From Pseudomonadota bacterium (GTDB taxonomy: Bacteria > Pseudomonadota > Gammaproteobacteria > Nitrosococcales > Methylophagaceae), in contig JALIBN010000028.1 of NCBI GenBank assembly GCA_030576275.1, positions 68,952 through 132,951 on the forward strand: a DNA stretch of 64,000 nt. The letters are read 5' to 3'. The position numbers were made by a program, and so were the translations under genes. Under the pieces are notes generated by a model. The model did not search any database. It saw only the letters and a program-made list of their open reading frames with translations, and was not told the origin of the DNA. The first letter of the stretch is position 1; each line of letters starts with the position of its first letter. Positions 18,245 to 28,572 of this stretch are shown piece after piece.

Positions 18245-19102
18245 TTAAGCGGCTTGGTGCTTTTGTAACACCGACAAAATACTTGATAATCGATCGCGCA
18301 TATCGCGACGGTCAATAATCATATCTACAGCACCGTGTTCAACTAAAAACTCACTGCGTTGGAAGCCTTCTGGCAACGTTTCTCTTACCGTTTGTTCAAT
18401 AACTCGAGGGCCAGCAAAACCGATTAGTGCTTTAGGTTCTGCCACATTAAGATCTCCTAACATTGCCAAACTTGCTGAAACACCACCCATAGTAGGATCG
18501 GTTAATACTGAAATAAAGGGTATTCCAGCTTTGCTAAGTTGAGCCAAAATAGTGCTCGTTTTAGCCATTTGCATCAATGAAAATAGGCCTTCTTGCATAC
18601 GTGCACCACCGCTGGCAGAAAAACAAACCAATGGGATTTTCTTTTCTAGTGCTACTTGTGCTGCTCGAACAAATTTTTCTCCAACCACTGAGCCCATAGA
18701 GCCGCCCATGAAGGTAAAATCAAATGACACAGCAACAATAGGCAAGTTATTAATAGTGCCTTGCATCGCTAATAAGGCGTCATTTTCACCCGTTGTTTTT
18801 TGTGCTTGGTGGATACGATCTTTGTATTTTTTACTATCTCTAAATTTTAGCGTATCAACGGGTTTAACATCAGCGGCAATTTCTTTTCGTTCACCTTCAT
18901 CTAAGAAGCTAGCGAGTCGAGTACGGGCATTTATACGTTGATGATGAGCGCATTTAGGACAAACATGGAGATTTCGCTCAAGTTCAGCACGGTAAAGAAT
19001 GCTGTCACATTCAGGACATTTACACCAGACGCCTTCAGGTACAGAACGATTGCGGACTGTTGTGCGAATTTTCGAAGGAATTAACTTTTCAAACCAACTC
19101 AT
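18245..19102 (-). CDS. accD: Acetyl-CoA carboxylase carboxyltransferase beta subunit
   Basis: A 285-residue subunit that, with AccA, transfers CO2 from biotin to acetyl-CoA to make malonyl-CoA. The N-terminal four-cysteine zinc ribbon is visible (CPEC near residue 30 and CPKC near 52), then the carboxyltransferase core with [17 protein letters not shown] and [24 protein letters not shown] chose the ATG at 19102 because AGGTGA sits at proper distance; a GTG at 19111 lacks a ribosome site. It lies downstream of trpA in the same direction. Confidence 0.97.
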   Translation of the reverse strand: MSWFEKLIPSKIRTTVRNRSVPEGVWCKCPECDSILYRAELERNLHVCPKCAHHQRINARTRLASFLDEGERKEIAADVKPVDTLKFRDSKKYKDRIHQAQKTTGENDALLAMQGTINNLPIVAVSFDFTFMGGSMGSVVGEKFVRAAQVALEKKIPLVCFSASGGARMQEGLFSLMQMAKTSTILAQLSKAGIPFISVLTDPTMGGVSASLAMLGDLNVAEPKALIGFAGPRVIEQTVRETLPEGFQRSEFLVEHGAVDMIIDRRDMRDRLSSILSVLQKHQAA

Positions 19103-19134
19103 TGTTGTCACCTATTGTATTTATTTTCGACGAG

Positions 19135-19953
19135 TTATTTAGCCATATCACGCGAATTAATGGCATGGCGCATTTCAGCTAATACATTAGCAACGGCGGC
19201 GGGTAAATCCTCAGGTTTATCGGCATGATCTGCAATGCAATTTACTAGTGAACTTCCAACAACGACCGCATCTGCAACCTCAGATACTGCGGCTGCAGCG
19301 GCACCATTACGAATACCAAAACCAACGCCTAGCGGTAGATCCGTTAGCGATCGCAATATAGAAAGTTTTTCAGCCACCTCAGTTACATCAAGACTAGCCG
19401 TACCTGTAACACCTTTAATAGATACATAATAAATAAATCCTTTTGCATGCTTAGCAATTTTATCCATACGCTCAATAGATGTTGTTGGTGCTACCAAGAA
19501 AATAATGTCAATCTCATGCTTATCCATAATTGATAAGAACTCATCTGATTCTTCGGGCGGCATATCAACAGTCAAAATACCATCTACACCCACTTGTTGT
19601 GCTCTTTCAGCAAATGCTTGATAGCCCATTGCTTCCAATGGATTGGCGTAACCCATTAACACTATCGGCGTATGTTTATCTTTTTGTCTAAACTGGTTTA
19701 CCATATCCAATACATGGTGAAGTGAGACATCATTTTTTAAAGCACGCTCGCATGCTTTTTGAATAACGGGACCATCAGACATCGGATCAGAAAAAGGAAT
19801 ACCTAATTCTATGATGTCTGCACCAGCACTAACCAAAGCGTGCAAGATTGGTACGGTTACCCAAGGTTCAGGGTCTCCCGCAGTAATATAAGGGATAAGT
19901 GCAGTTTGACCATCAGCCTTTAACTTATCAAAACATTGTTTAATACGACTCAT
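19135..19953 (-). CDS. trpA: Tryptophan synthase alpha chain
   Basis: A 272-residue TIM-barrel subunit that cleaves indole-3-glycerol phosphate to indole. The signature ELGIPFSDPMSDGPVIQ carries the catalytic glutamate, and the second catalytic aspartate lies in GVDGILTVDMPPEE. The phosphate-binding GVGFGIRN is also present. It follows trpB by 10 bases, and together they form the alpha2beta2 enzyme with an indole tunnel. Length is normal. Confidence 0.98.
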   Translation of the reverse strand: MSRIKQCFDKLKADGQTALIPYITAGDPEPWVTVPILHALVSAGADIIELGIPFSDPMSDGPVIQKACERALKNDVSLHHVLDMVNQFRQKDKHTPIVLMGYANPLEAMGYQAFAERAQQVGVDGILTVDMPPEESDEFLSIMDKHEIDIIFLVAPTTSIERMDKIAKHAKGFIYYVSIKGVTGTASLDVTEVAEKLSILRSLTDLPLGVGFGIRNGAAAAAVSEVADAVVVGSSLVNCIADHADKPEDLPAAVANVLAEMRHAINSRDMAK

Positions 19954-19963
19954 CTGTTTTCCC

Positions 19964-21184
19964 TCAGAAACCTAAACCAGCCATTGCGGCTACTGTATGC
20001 ATATCTTTATCACCTCGACCAGAGAGATTGATCAACAAAATTTGATCGGGTGACATAGTTGGCGCTAATTTAGTCGCATAAGCTAGAGCATGACTCGATT
20101 CCAGTGCAGGAATGATACCTTCCGTACGCGTTAATTCATGAAATGCTTGTAATGCTTCATCATCAGTTATTGAAACATACTGAGCACGACCGATATCTTT
20201 TAACCAAGCGTGTTCAGGACCAACGCCCGGATAATCTAAACCAGCAGAAATAGAATGGGTTTCAATAATTTGACCATTCTTATCTTGCATTAAATAGGTA
20301 CGGTTACCATGTAATACGCCGGGGGTACCACCAGAAAGTGGAGCTGAATGTTTACCTGTTTCTATACCGTAGCCAGCGCCTTCAACGCCATACATCGCCA
20401 CTTCTGTATCGGCGATAAAGGGATGGAATAAACCTATGGCATTAGACCCCCCACCGATACATGCAATCAATGCATCTGGTAAACGACCCGTGACTTTTAG
20501 GATCTGATTTCGAGCTTCACGACCAATTATGGCTTGAAAATCACGTACCATCTTAGGATAAGGATGTGGCCCTGCAACCGTGCCGATGATATAAAAGGTT
20601 TCATCGACGTTAGCTACCCAGTCACGTAAAGCTTCGTTCAGTGCATCTTTCAGGGTACGTGAACCAGATTCGACAGGTACTACTGTCGTGCCCAATAATT
20701 TCATCCGATAGACATTTTGTGCTTGACGTTGAATATCTTCAGCGCCCATGTAAACAATGCATTCCATCCCTAAGCGAGCGGCAACCGTAGCCGTAGCCAC
20801 ACCGTGTTGGCCGGCACCAGTTTCAGCAATAATTCTTTTTTTACCCATACGTTTAGCTAACAAGGCTTGACCAAGCGCATTATTTATCTTGTGAGCACCC
20901 GTGTGATTTAAATCTTCACGCTTTAGGAAAATTCGTGCTCCACCTAATTTTCTGGTCCAATTTTCTGCTAGATAGATAGGTGATGGACGACCAACAAAAT
21001 CAGCTAGATCTTTATCCATTTCAGCTTGGAATTCAGGATCGTTTTTATAGTGATTATAAGCCTCTTCAAGTGCATATAATGCTTCCATCAAGGTCTCACC
21101 TACAAAACGTCCACCATAAGGTCCAAAGTGACCTTTATCATCAGGGTATGTGTCGTAATAATCTTTATCCAATTGTTCAGCCAT
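19964..21184 (-). CDS. trpB: Tryptophan synthase beta chain
   Basis: A 406-residue PLP enzyme joining indole and serine to make tryptophan. The PLP lysine is in [13 protein letters not shown] (about residues 93-105), and the glycine-rich phosphate site is [10 protein letters not shown]. The N-terminal [16 protein letters not shown] is typical of TrpB1. Its start overlaps the end of trpF by 8 bases, so trpF-trpB-trpA are coupled. No trp leader peptide is apparent because trpF is itself internal to a longer array. The remaining trp genes (E, G, D, C) are not in this window. Confidence 0.98.
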   Translation of the reverse strand: MAEQLDKDYYDTYPDDKGHFGPYGGRFVGETLMEALYALEEAYNHYKNDPEFQAEMDKDLADFVGRPSPIYLAENWTRKLGGARIFLKREDLNHTGAHKINNALGQALLAKRMGKKRIIAETGAGQHGVATATVAARLGMECIVYMGAEDIQRQAQNVYRMKLLGTTVVPVESGSRTLKDALNEALRDWVANVDETFYIIGTVAGPHPYPKMVRDFQAIIGREARNQILKVTGRLPDALIACIGGGSNAIGLFHPFIADTEVAMYGVEGAGYGIETGKHSAPLSGGTPGVLHGNRTYLMQDKNGQIIETHSISAGLDYPGVGPEHAWLKDIGRAQYVSITDDEALQAFHELTRTEGIIPALESSHALAYATKLAPTMSPDQILLINLSGRGDKDMHTVAAMAGLGF

Positions 21185-21791
21185 TTGCTACCTCTTGCAT
21201 AAAAGCAGTTATTTTTTGTTTATCTTTTATCCCTTTAGCTTGCTCAACGCCACCACTGACATCAACCGCATAAGGTTGCACTTGTTCTATCGCTCTCGCC
21301 ACATTATCCACATTTAACCCACCGGCAAGAATTAAAGGTTTATTAATTGACTTGATTAATGACCAATCAAACACCTGTCCAGTTCCCCCTGGTACGCCAG
21401 GTTGGTAACTATCTAGCAATATTGCAGAGGCAGAATCGTATTCATTAGCTATATGCACAAAATCTGTATCAACTTGCACCCTAATCGCTTTTAAATATGG
21501 TCTACCAAATTGTTCACAATATTCGGCCGATTCGTCACCATGGAATTGCAACATCACCATTGGTAGGTCTTTTATACATGCATAGACCTCATCACAAGTA
21601 GCATCAACAAATAATGCAACGATGCTGACAAATGGCGGTAAGCCGCTAACAATCTCTTTTGCTTGCGCAATAGAAATAGCTCTCGGACTAGGCGCATAAA
21701 ATACCAGCCCCAATGCATCAGCGCCCATTTCAACTGCAAATTCAGCATCTTGGCGACGAGTAATGCCACAAATTTTTACACGTGTTCGCAT
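21177..21791 (-). CDS. trpF: Phosphoribosylanthranilate isomerase
   Basis: A 204-residue TIM-barrel isomerase of tryptophan synthesis, converting phosphoribosylanthranilate to CdRP. It begins [30 protein letters not shown], where KICGIT holds the catalytic cysteine. The other catalytic residue is the aspartate in VALFVDAT, and the phosphate-binding AGGLNVDNV and VDVSGGVE close the barrel. It sits 35 bases after truA. A truA-trpF link is common in Gammaproteobacteria. Confidence 0.97.
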   Translation of the reverse strand: MRTRVKICGITRRQDAEFAVEMGADALGLVFYAPSPRAISIAQAKEIVSGLPPFVSIVALFVDATCDEVYACIKDLPMVMLQFHGDESAEYCEQFGRPYLKAIRVQVDTDFVHIANEYDSASAILLDSYQPGVPGGTGQVFDWSLIKSINKPLILAGGLNVDNVARAIEQVQPYAVDVSGGVEQAKGIKDKQKITAFMQEVANG

Positions 21792-21826
21792 GAAATCGCT
21801 TTTCAGGAAAAATCTAACTTGATACT

Positions 21827-22606
21827 TTACCAGACCACGGGAAAAGCTGACACTGTTGGTAACTTATATTGCTCTGGGTATTCGACTTTTATGAAATATA
21901 AACCATCTGGTGGCGAGGTTATACCGCCATGACAGCGAACTCGTCCTTCTAGAACTTCCTTAGCCCACTCAACTGGTTTTCTACCTTCACCAATTGGCAC
22001 TAAGACACCCACTAAGTTTCTGACCATATGATGCAAGAAAGATTGCGCTTTCACATCAATAGCAATGCAATCTCCCTGACGGGTAACCTTAATTTTTTCG
22101 ACGGTTTTAAAGGGACTATGCGCTTGACACTCTTTTGCTCTAAATGCGGAAAAATCATGATGCCCGACTAATAGATCAGCGGCAGCTTGCATCAGTTTTA
22201 CATCTAAGGGGCTGAAGATCCACCACATTTTGTGAGCCTGAAGAGCTGAACGACTGACACGATTCATAATAACGTAACGATAACTGCGATTTAGGGCAGA
22301 AAATCGCGCACTAAAATCATCATCAACCGGTCTAGCCCAGGTGACATTTATATCGGACGGTAGATTAGTATTTAGTCCTAGAATCCAGTTTCGCTCACCA
22401 CGATGCACTGTTGTTTCAAAATGTGCCACTTGTTGCAGGGCATGAACCCCGGAATCAGTACGACCCGCAGCAACTGTTTTTACCGGGTGATTAGCAACAA
22501 GACTTAATGCTCGCTCCAGACAGCCTTGAACCGTCATTTGCGATGGTTGTACCTGCCATCCTGAAAATCGAGTTCCATCATATTCAACGCCTAAGGCTAC
22601 TTTCAC
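21827..22606 (-). CDS. truA: tRNA pseudouridine(38-40) synthase
   Basis: A 259-residue enzyme that makes pseudouridine at positions 38-40 of tRNA anticodon arms. The catalytic aspartate lies in [18 protein letters not shown] (about residues 46-63), and the N-terminal [14 protein letters not shown] and C-terminal [15 protein letters not shown] are standard. The start is a GTG preceded by GGTGA; no better in-frame ATG lies nearby. It follows fimV by 12 bases, as in Pseudomonas. Confidence 0.96.
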   Translation of the reverse strand: MKVALGVEYDGTRFSGWQVQPSQMTVQGCLERALSLVANHPVKTVAAGRTDSGVHALQQVAHFETTVHRGERNWILGLNTNLPSDINVTWARPVDDDFSARFSALNRSYRYVIMNRVSRSALQAHKMWWIFSPLDVKLMQAAADLLVGHHDFSAFRAKECQAHSPFKTVEKIKVTRQGDCIAIDVKAQSFLHHMVRNLVGVLVPIGEGRKPVEWAKEVLEGRVRCHGGITSPPDGLYFIKVEYPEQYKLPTVSAFPVVW

Positions 22607-22618
22607 CTAATCACCACG

Positions 22619-25069
22619 TTATGACAAGTCCTTTAATAATGCTTGCGCTTTAGACTTTTGCTCATCATTACCTTCTTTAAGCACTTCTTCTAAAATATTT
22701 CTCGCACCGTCAGGATCTCCCATATCAGTATAGGCAGCAGCTAGATCTAACTTAGTTTCAGCTTCATCAATTTCATCATAACCACTAATGTCAAATTCAA
22801 AGTCATTGTTTTCAGTATCTATATCTTGACGATTATCTTCCGTCGACAATAGTTCAGTTTGGTATGTTTCATCTGTCAAATCTAACGATATCGGTTCATC
22901 ATTCAAAGACAATACCTCTTCATCTTTATCCGAGTCATCTTCAAAGTTTTGCGGCGCATCAAAAGCTGGCCTTTTCTCTTCACCATCTAGAGGGAATGAA
23001 GTATCAAAGGTCAGAGATTCGTCATTATCATTTATTTCAGCAATTGATGCGATTGAACTATCAGCATTACTAACAACGTCATCTGAGCCATAATCATCAA
23101 GATTGAATTCGATGGTGTTTGATTCATTTTCTGCTATATCATCGACTTCTTGAACTACAATAGGCTCCGCTAATAACTCATCTTCTTTAACATCGCTAAA
23201 AGAGTCGAGAGTCAAGGGGCTAGCGAGGTCATTATTATCAGGGGTAAGTTGAAATAATGTATTTAATGGCGCAAGTTCTCTGCCCCATTCTGCGATTTCC
23301 AACCATTCAGGCGACGTTTTATCAATATTGAGGCTTCTAGCTAACGTAACAAAGCCCTCTTTTTCCTGTTGTTTGAACAACACGTGCAGCAACTTACTTA
23401 ATACTAATTGATTTGCAGGTTCTTGTTGTTTTGCCTCTTCAAGTAATTCCGTCGCTTTTTCATAATCAGTATATGCAACTAACATATCGGCTTGTTCAAT
23501 AAGTTCAGCTACTGTTTTCTTATCAATTACTGCCCTCTCAACTGTGTGTTGAACGTCAGCTAAATTAGACTGCTGAACAGCGACTAAATCATCATCGTTG
23601 TTATTTACTAGATTTTGAGTCTCGTCCCATTCATCTGCCTCGTCAGACTCCTTACGGCGTTTGACTATTAAGAGCACAACTATTAGTAATAATAGACCTC
23701 CTGAAGCTATCGCCATTTCAAGTTTATTGTTAGTCACAATTTTTTGTGCCGCAACAAACATCGATTTTAATTCATCTTCTATCGCGATGATTTCACTGGT
23801 TGAGTCTAAAGGCTCATTTTTTGTATCTGCTTCAGCATTGTCAACAACTGTAGCATCTTCAGGAAGCGTATTTTCATCAGGCTGTTGATCATTTTCCAAC
23901 ATGCTTTGTAATCGGGCTAGATCTGCATCTTTCAGTGAGATCAAGCGACGCATCGTCTCCATTTGCACTTCTAACGCATCCATACGAGCTTTGAAATCGA
24001 TATTCTCTTGTGTTTGTCCTTCAATCGTTTCTTGAGCTAAGGTCAATTGCTCACTGAGTACTTTAATTTTTTCTGCACCCAATGGAGATAAAGCTTCATT
24101 GTTTAACGATGGTTCATCATTGGGGACTACTAATTTCAACCGAGCCGTATCATCAACTTCGGTGGAAGGGGCGATTGTTTCTGTAGCCACAGTTTTACCA
24201 ATAGCAGGAGCAGGAGCAGGAGCAGGAGCATTTTCAGCTATTGGTGCAATAGTTTTATCAGCGGTATTGGCTTCAATTGTCGGAATTGCTGAACGTTTGT
24301 TTCGATTCTTCCATAAAGAATTTTGCTCTGTAAAGGCATTAATCGCTTGTTGTCTAGTTAGCTTATAAATATCACTTTTACTAGGAATCGATAATGTATA
24401 ACCCGCTTTTAATCCATTCACATTGTCATGTTGAAATGCCCCTGGATTTGCCTTTAGCAAGGCCATCATCATTTGATGAACGGTAATATTACTTTCTGGC
24501 CTAGTTTTTAACGCTACATCCCAGAGGGTATCAGTACGGATTACTGGGCCATAACTATCACCGTCAAATGATGCTGACTTATAATTACTGGTTGTTACGT
24601 TAGTGGAAGCAACCGAGGCTTTCGCTGGGCTTTGCACCAGTGGCGTACCAGGTTTGTTGAATATACTTTTCGGCGGATCGAGTAATACTGTATATTCACG
24701 AATTAGACGACCTGAACCGCTTGTTGTGGCAGTCAATAAGAAATCTATAAATGGCTCTCGAATTGGCTGTTGCGAGCTAATAACAATTTTTATATTACCA
24801 GACTTTTCAACCACATCGAACTTGAGCTGTGTCAGTAAAAAGTTTCGTTCAATTCCGGCTTGTTCAAATTCCTTACTTGATGCCAAACGCACTTGTAAAT
24901 TATCAGCATCATCGCCCTTCAAAGCGGTTATAGCTATTTCCGCCTTGAAGGGCTCATTGAGAGCTGATGACAGCTCAAGTTTACCCAAACCAAAAGCACT
25001 AACCTGCATCGGAGCTAAAAGCCCCAACGCAGCCATTACCGCAACACTGGCAAATGTTCGTGTCATCAT
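22619..25069 (-). CDS. fimV: FimV/HubP-family polar inner-membrane protein
   Basis: An 816-residue protein. After a signal peptide (to about residue 25) comes the FimV N-terminal domain starting FGLGKLELSSALNEPFKAEI. A LysM-like peptidoglycan-binding segment (about residues 172-222) follows, then a Pro/Ala linker near residue 280 encoded by a GGAGCA hexamer repeat. A coiled coil runs over about 335-395, and a single membrane helix over about 452-468 (ASGGLLLLIVVLLIV). The cytoplasmic part is very acidic, with a TPR-like region and a C-terminal FimV domain ending in a LDLAAAYTDMGD helix pair. It likely organises the cell pole, type IV pili or flagellum placement. Confidence 0.93.
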   Translation of the reverse strand: MMTRTFASVAVMAALGLLAPMQVSAFGLGKLELSSALNEPFKAEIAITALKGDDADNLQVRLASSKEFEQAGIERNFLLTQLKFDVVEKSGNIKIVISSQQPIREPFIDFLLTATTSGSGRLIREYTVLLDPPKSIFNKPGTPLVQSPAKASVASTNVTTSNYKSASFDGDSYGPVIRTDTLWDVALKTRPESNITVHQMMMALLKANPGAFQHDNVNGLKAGYTLSIPSKSDIYKLTRQQAINAFTEQNSLWKNRNKRSAIPTIEANTADKTIAPIAENAPAPAPAPAIGKTVATETIAPSTEVDDTARLKLVVPNDEPSLNNEALSPLGAEKIKVLSEQLTLAQETIEGQTQENIDFKARMDALEVQMETMRRLISLKDADLARLQSMLENDQQPDENTLPEDATVVDNAEADTKNEPLDSTSEIIAIEDELKSMFVAAQKIVTNNKLEMAIASGGLLLLIVVLLIVKRRKESDEADEWDETQNLVNNNDDDLVAVQQSNLADVQHTVERAVIDKKTVAELIEQADMLVAYTDYEKATELLEEAKQQEPANQLVLSKLLHVLFKQQEKEGFVTLARSLNIDKTSPEWLEIAEWGRELAPLNTLFQLTPDNNDLASPLTLDSFSDVKEDELLAEPIVVQEVDDIAENESNTIEFNLDDYGSDDVVSNADSSIASIAEINDNDESLTFDTSFPLDGEEKRPAFDAPQNFEDDSDKDEEVLSLNDEPISLDLTDETYQTELLSTEDNRQDIDTENNDFEFDISGYDEIDEAETKLDLAAAYTDMGDPDGARNILEEVLKEGNDEQKSKAQALLKDLS
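24204..24230. repeat. Short tandem repeat, GCAGGA hexamer x 4.5, inside fimV
   Basis: Four and a half perfect copies of a six-base unit encode an alternating Ala-Pro run in the periplasmic linker of FimV. Because the unit is a multiple of three, gain or loss of copies would change linker length without shifting frame. Confidence 0.9.
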
Positions 25070-25114
25070 CTCAAACCCCTTTTTTTAATGCTCATGTCCA
25101 TAAAGGTCTATCAT

Positions 25115-26137
25115 TTACAGATATTTTTCAACTAAAACTTCTGCAATTTGAATACTATTTAATGCGGCACCTTTACGTACGTTATCCGCTACTACCCATA
25201 TGTTCAAACCTGTTGGATGTGAAATATCTTCACGAATACGACCTACATAAACTGGATCAGTACCAGAAGCTTCTGATACTGCAGTAGGATAACCACCATC
25301 AATATGTTCATCTATGACTACAATACCATCAGTTTCCGACAGTAATTTTTTTGCTTGTTCTGCTGTAATCTTATCGCGAGTTTCGATATGAATTGCTTCA
25401 GAATGCCCATAAAAAACAGGGACTCGAACAGCCGTAGGATTAACTTGAATAGATTCGTCACCCATAATCTTTTTAGTTTCCCACACCATTTTCATTTCTT
25501 CTTTGGTGTAGCCATTCTCTTCAAACACATCAATTTGAGGGATCACATTAAATGCAATCTGTTTTGGATAAACGCTAGCTTCAACTGGACGTCCGTTTAA
25601 TAAAGCAGCGGTTTGTTTAGCCAATTCATCCATAGCAGGCTTACCTGTTCCAGATACCGCCTGATAGGTGCAAACATTAATACGGGTTATTCCTACTGCA
25701 TCATAAATAGGTTTTAATGCCACCATCATTTGAATGGTTGAACAATTCGGATTAGCGATAATGCCATGCGTTTTATAATTAGCAATCGCTTCAGGGTTTA
25801 CTTCTGGTACGACCAATGGAATATCGTCTACATAGCGAAATTCAGACGTATTATCTATAACTACGCAACCTGCTGCCGCTGCAATAGGTGCATATATTTT
25901 TGAAATACTAGCACCAGGTGAAAACAAGCCAATTTGCACTTTAGAAAAGTCAAATGTCGCTAAATCTTCAACAATCAATGTCTTGTTACCAAAACTAACC
26001 GTACTACCAGCCGAACGTTCACTTGCTAAAGCGTAGACCTTGCCCACCGGAAATTTCCGTTTATGCAAAATATCTAACATTGTTTCACCTACCGCACCGG
26101 TAGCACCTACTACTGCAACATCTACTTTCTTATTCAC
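25115..26137 (-). CDS. asd: Aspartate-semialdehyde dehydrogenase
   Basis: A 340-residue enzyme reducing aspartyl phosphate to aspartate semialdehyde for lysine, methionine, threonine and cell-wall diaminopimelate. It shows the NADP-binding VGATGAVGETMLDIL, the active-site cysteine in NPNCSTIQMM, and the catalytic histidine region VPVFYGHSEAIHIE. Length and motifs fit the shorter ASADH class seen in Gram-positives and as Asd2 in Vibrio. The start codon is GTG. It follows leuB by 36 bases, part of the conserved leu-asd-fimV order. Confidence 0.96.
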   Translation of the reverse strand: MNKKVDVAVVGATGAVGETMLDILHKRKFPVGKVYALASERSAGSTVSFGNKTLIVEDLATFDFSKVQIGLFSPGASISKIYAPIAAAAGCVVIDNTSEFRYVDDIPLVVPEVNPEAIANYKTHGIIANPNCSTIQMMVALKPIYDAVGITRINVCTYQAVSGTGKPAMDELAKQTAALLNGRPVEASVYPKQIAFNVIPQIDVFEENGYTKEEMKMVWETKKIMGDESIQVNPTAVRVPVFYGHSEAIHIETRDKITAEQAKKLLSETDGIVVIDEHIDGGYPTAVSEASGTDPVYVGRIREDISHPTGLNIWVVADNVRKGAALNSIQIAEVLVEKYL

Positions 26138-26173
26138 AAGGAATCCAATCTATAAAATTTATATTAATGTTTC

Positions 26174-27244
26174 TCAAAGAGCTGCGACTACCGCATCGCC
26201 CATTTCCGAGGTACCTATTTTAGTCATACCATCAGAATAAATATCTGCAGTACGGAGCCCTTTATCCAGTACCTTACCCACTGCAAGCTCTATTCGGTCA
26301 GCCATTTTAGCTTCATTTAATGTGTAACGTAACATCATCGCTACAGATAGAATAGTAGCTAAAGGATTAGCAATATTCTTTCCGGCGATATCTGGAGCTG
26401 AACCATGAATCGGTTCATACATGCCTTTACCACTTTCATCTAACGATGCTGATGGTAGCATGCCAATAGATCCCGTTAACATTGAAGCACAATCTGACAA
26501 AATATCACCAAACATATTTGTGGTGACCATAACATCGAATTGTTTTGGCGCACGTACTAGTTGCATGGCCGCATTATCAACATACATATGGCTCAATTCA
26601 ACATCACCGTAGTCTTTAGCGAGCTCAATCATTGTTTCACGCCACAACTCAGTACTTTCTAATACATTCGCTTTATCTACTGAACACAAGCGACCTTGTC
26701 TTTTTTGAGCAATGTCAAAAGCCACTTTACCAATCCGTTGCACTTCACTTTCACGATAAACAAGAGTATTAAAACCTTCTTTCTCACCATTTTCGAGTGT
26801 GCGAATACCGCGAGGTTGGCCAAAATATATACCCCCCGTTAATTCACGAACAATCATCAAATCTAAACCAGCAACAACCTCAGGTTTCAAAGTCGAAGCA
26901 TCCGCCAATTGCGGATATAAGATCGCCGGACGCAAATTGGCGAATAAATTTAACGCACTACGGATAGCTAACAAGCCTTTTTCTGGTCGCACGCTGATAT
27001 CCAGTGACTCCCATTTATAACCACCAACCGCACCTAATAAAATAGCATCTGCCGATTTTGATAAAGCTAATGTTTCATCAGGAAATGGTGTTCCTGTTTC
27101 ATCATAGGCCGCTCCACCAATCAAACCATATTCAAAATCGATATCTAAGCCATCTTTTTTAAGTACATTTAAGACTTTTATCGCTTCAGCAACGATTTCT
27201 GGACCGATACCATCACCGGGTAATACTGCAATTTTTTTTGTCAT
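26174..27244 (-). CDS. leuB: 3-isopropylmalate dehydrogenase
   Basis: A 356-residue NAD-dependent enzyme of leucine synthesis, oxidising and decarboxylating 3-isopropylmalate. The family motifs [13 protein letters not shown], the catalytic [10 protein letters not shown] and [24 protein letters not shown] are intact. The adenine-ribose site [13 protein letters not shown] has the Asp-Ile pair that selects NAD. It lies 51 bases after leuD. Sequence and length are ordinary. Confidence 0.98.
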   Translation of the reverse strand: MTKKIAVLPGDGIGPEIVAEAIKVLNVLKKDGLDIDFEYGLIGGAAYDETGTPFPDETLALSKSADAILLGAVGGYKWESLDISVRPEKGLLAIRSALNLFANLRPAILYPQLADASTLKPEVVAGLDLMIVRELTGGIYFGQPRGIRTLENGEKEGFNTLVYRESEVQRIGKVAFDIAQKRQGRLCSVDKANVLESTELWRETMIELAKDYGDVELSHMYVDNAAMQLVRAPKQFDVMVTTNMFGDILSDCASMLTGSIGMLPSASLDESGKGMYEPIHGSAPDIAGKNIANPLATILSVAMMLRYTLNEAKMADRIELAVGKVLDKGLRTADIYSDGMTKIGTSEMGDAVVAAL

Positions 27245-27295
27245 TATTTATTTCACTAAACTAAAATTTAAAATTAATGTGTGCCAAGAATTGAC

Positions 27296-27934
27296 TTACG
27301 AAAACAACCATGGCGATTGTTTCTGCCTATTTTGTTCGTAGTTCTGTATTTCATCGGTATGTTGCAAGGTAAGGCCTATATCGTCTAAACCGTTAAGTAA
27401 GCAATGTTTTTTAAATGGATCAATATCAAATGCGATAGTCTCGCCATTTGGCATACTTATTAGCTCCGCCTCTAAGTCGACAGTTAACTGATATCCAGGT
27501 TGGGCTTCAACCTCAGTAAACATGCTTTCTACAATATGTTCATCAAGCTTAATTGCTAAAATACCATTTTTGCTTGTGTTATTAAAAAATATATCAGCAA
27601 AACTCGGCGCAATAATAACTCGGATCCCAAAATCATCTAAGGCCCAAACGGCATGCTCACGACTAGAGCCGCAACCAAAATTTTCTCGCGCCAATAATAT
27701 CGTCCCACCTTGATAGCGGGGTTGATTTAACTCAAACTTTTCATTTAGCGGTCGATGCGAACAATCCTGACCTGGCTCACCGAGGTCCAAATAACGCCAT
27801 TCATCAAATAGATTGGGGCCAAATCCACTGCGTTGAATGGACTTTAAAAACTGTTTAGGAATAATGGCATCAGTATCTACATTAGGTCTATCTAATGGGA
27901 TTACGATACCTTTTTCTACTGAAAATACTTGCAT
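27296..27934 (-). CDS. leuD: 3-isopropylmalate dehydratase small subunit
   Basis: A 212-residue subunit that pairs with LeuC to isomerise 2- and 3-isopropylmalate. Motifs [13 protein letters not shown] and [15 protein letters not shown] are clear, and length is normal. What is odd is the neighbour: leuC, normally directly upstream, is absent, and a yceI-family gene ends 26 bases before leuD instead. The large subunit must be encoded elsewhere on the chromosome. Confidence 0.97.
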   Translation of the reverse strand: MQVFSVEKGIVIPLDRPNVDTDAIIPKQFLKSIQRSGFGPNLFDEWRYLDLGEPGQDCSHRPLNEKFELNQPRYQGGTILLARENFGCGSSREHAVWALDDFGIRVIIAPSFADIFFNNTSKNGILAIKLDEHIVESMFTEVEAQPGYQLTVDLEAELISMPNGETIAFDIDPFKKHCLLNGLDDIGLTLQHTDEIQNYEQNRQKQSPWLFS

Positions 27935-27960
27935 TGCTTATTTCTTCACTTTGACTGAGT

Positions 27961-28557
27961 TTATTTTAGTTTTAATGTTAAATAAAAGCTGACTGGCACA
28001 GCCTGACTAATGCTTGGGAGTGAAGCTAATTCCATCAACTTGTTAATACCAGATGCTAATTCAAAATCATCGGCATTAATAATGACCGGTTGTACGCTAA
28101 CCACTGATAATTTAGCACCAACCAAACGTGTCACTATAATATCTAGTTTAAGGGGTTTGATTACACCATGTAAATCTAGGTTAGCATCTACAATAAAACG
28201 TTGACTTGCACCTTCGGCAATTGCATCAACGAGATCAGTATTGATTGTTGCGGTGATTTTTGCTGTTGAAAACTTACTGACGTCAAAGAAGTAGTTCTTC
28301 ATTCGATCGTCGCGAACAGGATTCTGTGTATCAACACTGACCAAATCTATATCTAATATAAATTGACCTTGAGAATCATAACTACCTTGTAGCTTTTTAA
28401 ACTCATGAACTTCAGCAATATTAGTTTTTTTGATTGAAATAAAATTCAACTGAGAATCATTACCATCGATAACCCAGTCGACAGCATGAGCAGAGATAAA
28501 ACTTATAGATAAACCAAGTCCTAGCACTACCCTTTTTGTTAATTTTGATATGTTCAT
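27961..28557 (-). CDS. YceI-family periplasmic protein
   Basis: A 198-residue protein with a signal peptide (to about residue 25, ...FISAHA) and a lipocalin-like YceI domain. The usual opening WVIDGNDSQLNFISIKKT and the FFDVSKFSTAKITATI segment are present, as is the DLHGVIKPLKLDI strand. Related proteins bind isoprenoid lipids in a beta-barrel; the ligand here is unknown. It lies 15 bases after pomB and 26 before leuD, so it may be in the same transcript as either. Confidence 0.88.
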   Translation of the reverse strand: MNISKLTKRVVLGLGLSISFISAHAVDWVIDGNDSQLNFISIKKTNIAEVHEFKKLQGSYDSQGQFILDIDLVSVDTQNPVRDDRMKNYFFDVSKFSTAKITATINTDLVDAIAEGASQRFIVDANLDLHGVIKPLKLDIIVTRLVGAKLSVVSVQPVIINADDFELASGINKLMELASLPSISQAVPVSFYLTLKLK

Positions 28558-28572
28558 TCGAATTTCCTTTAT

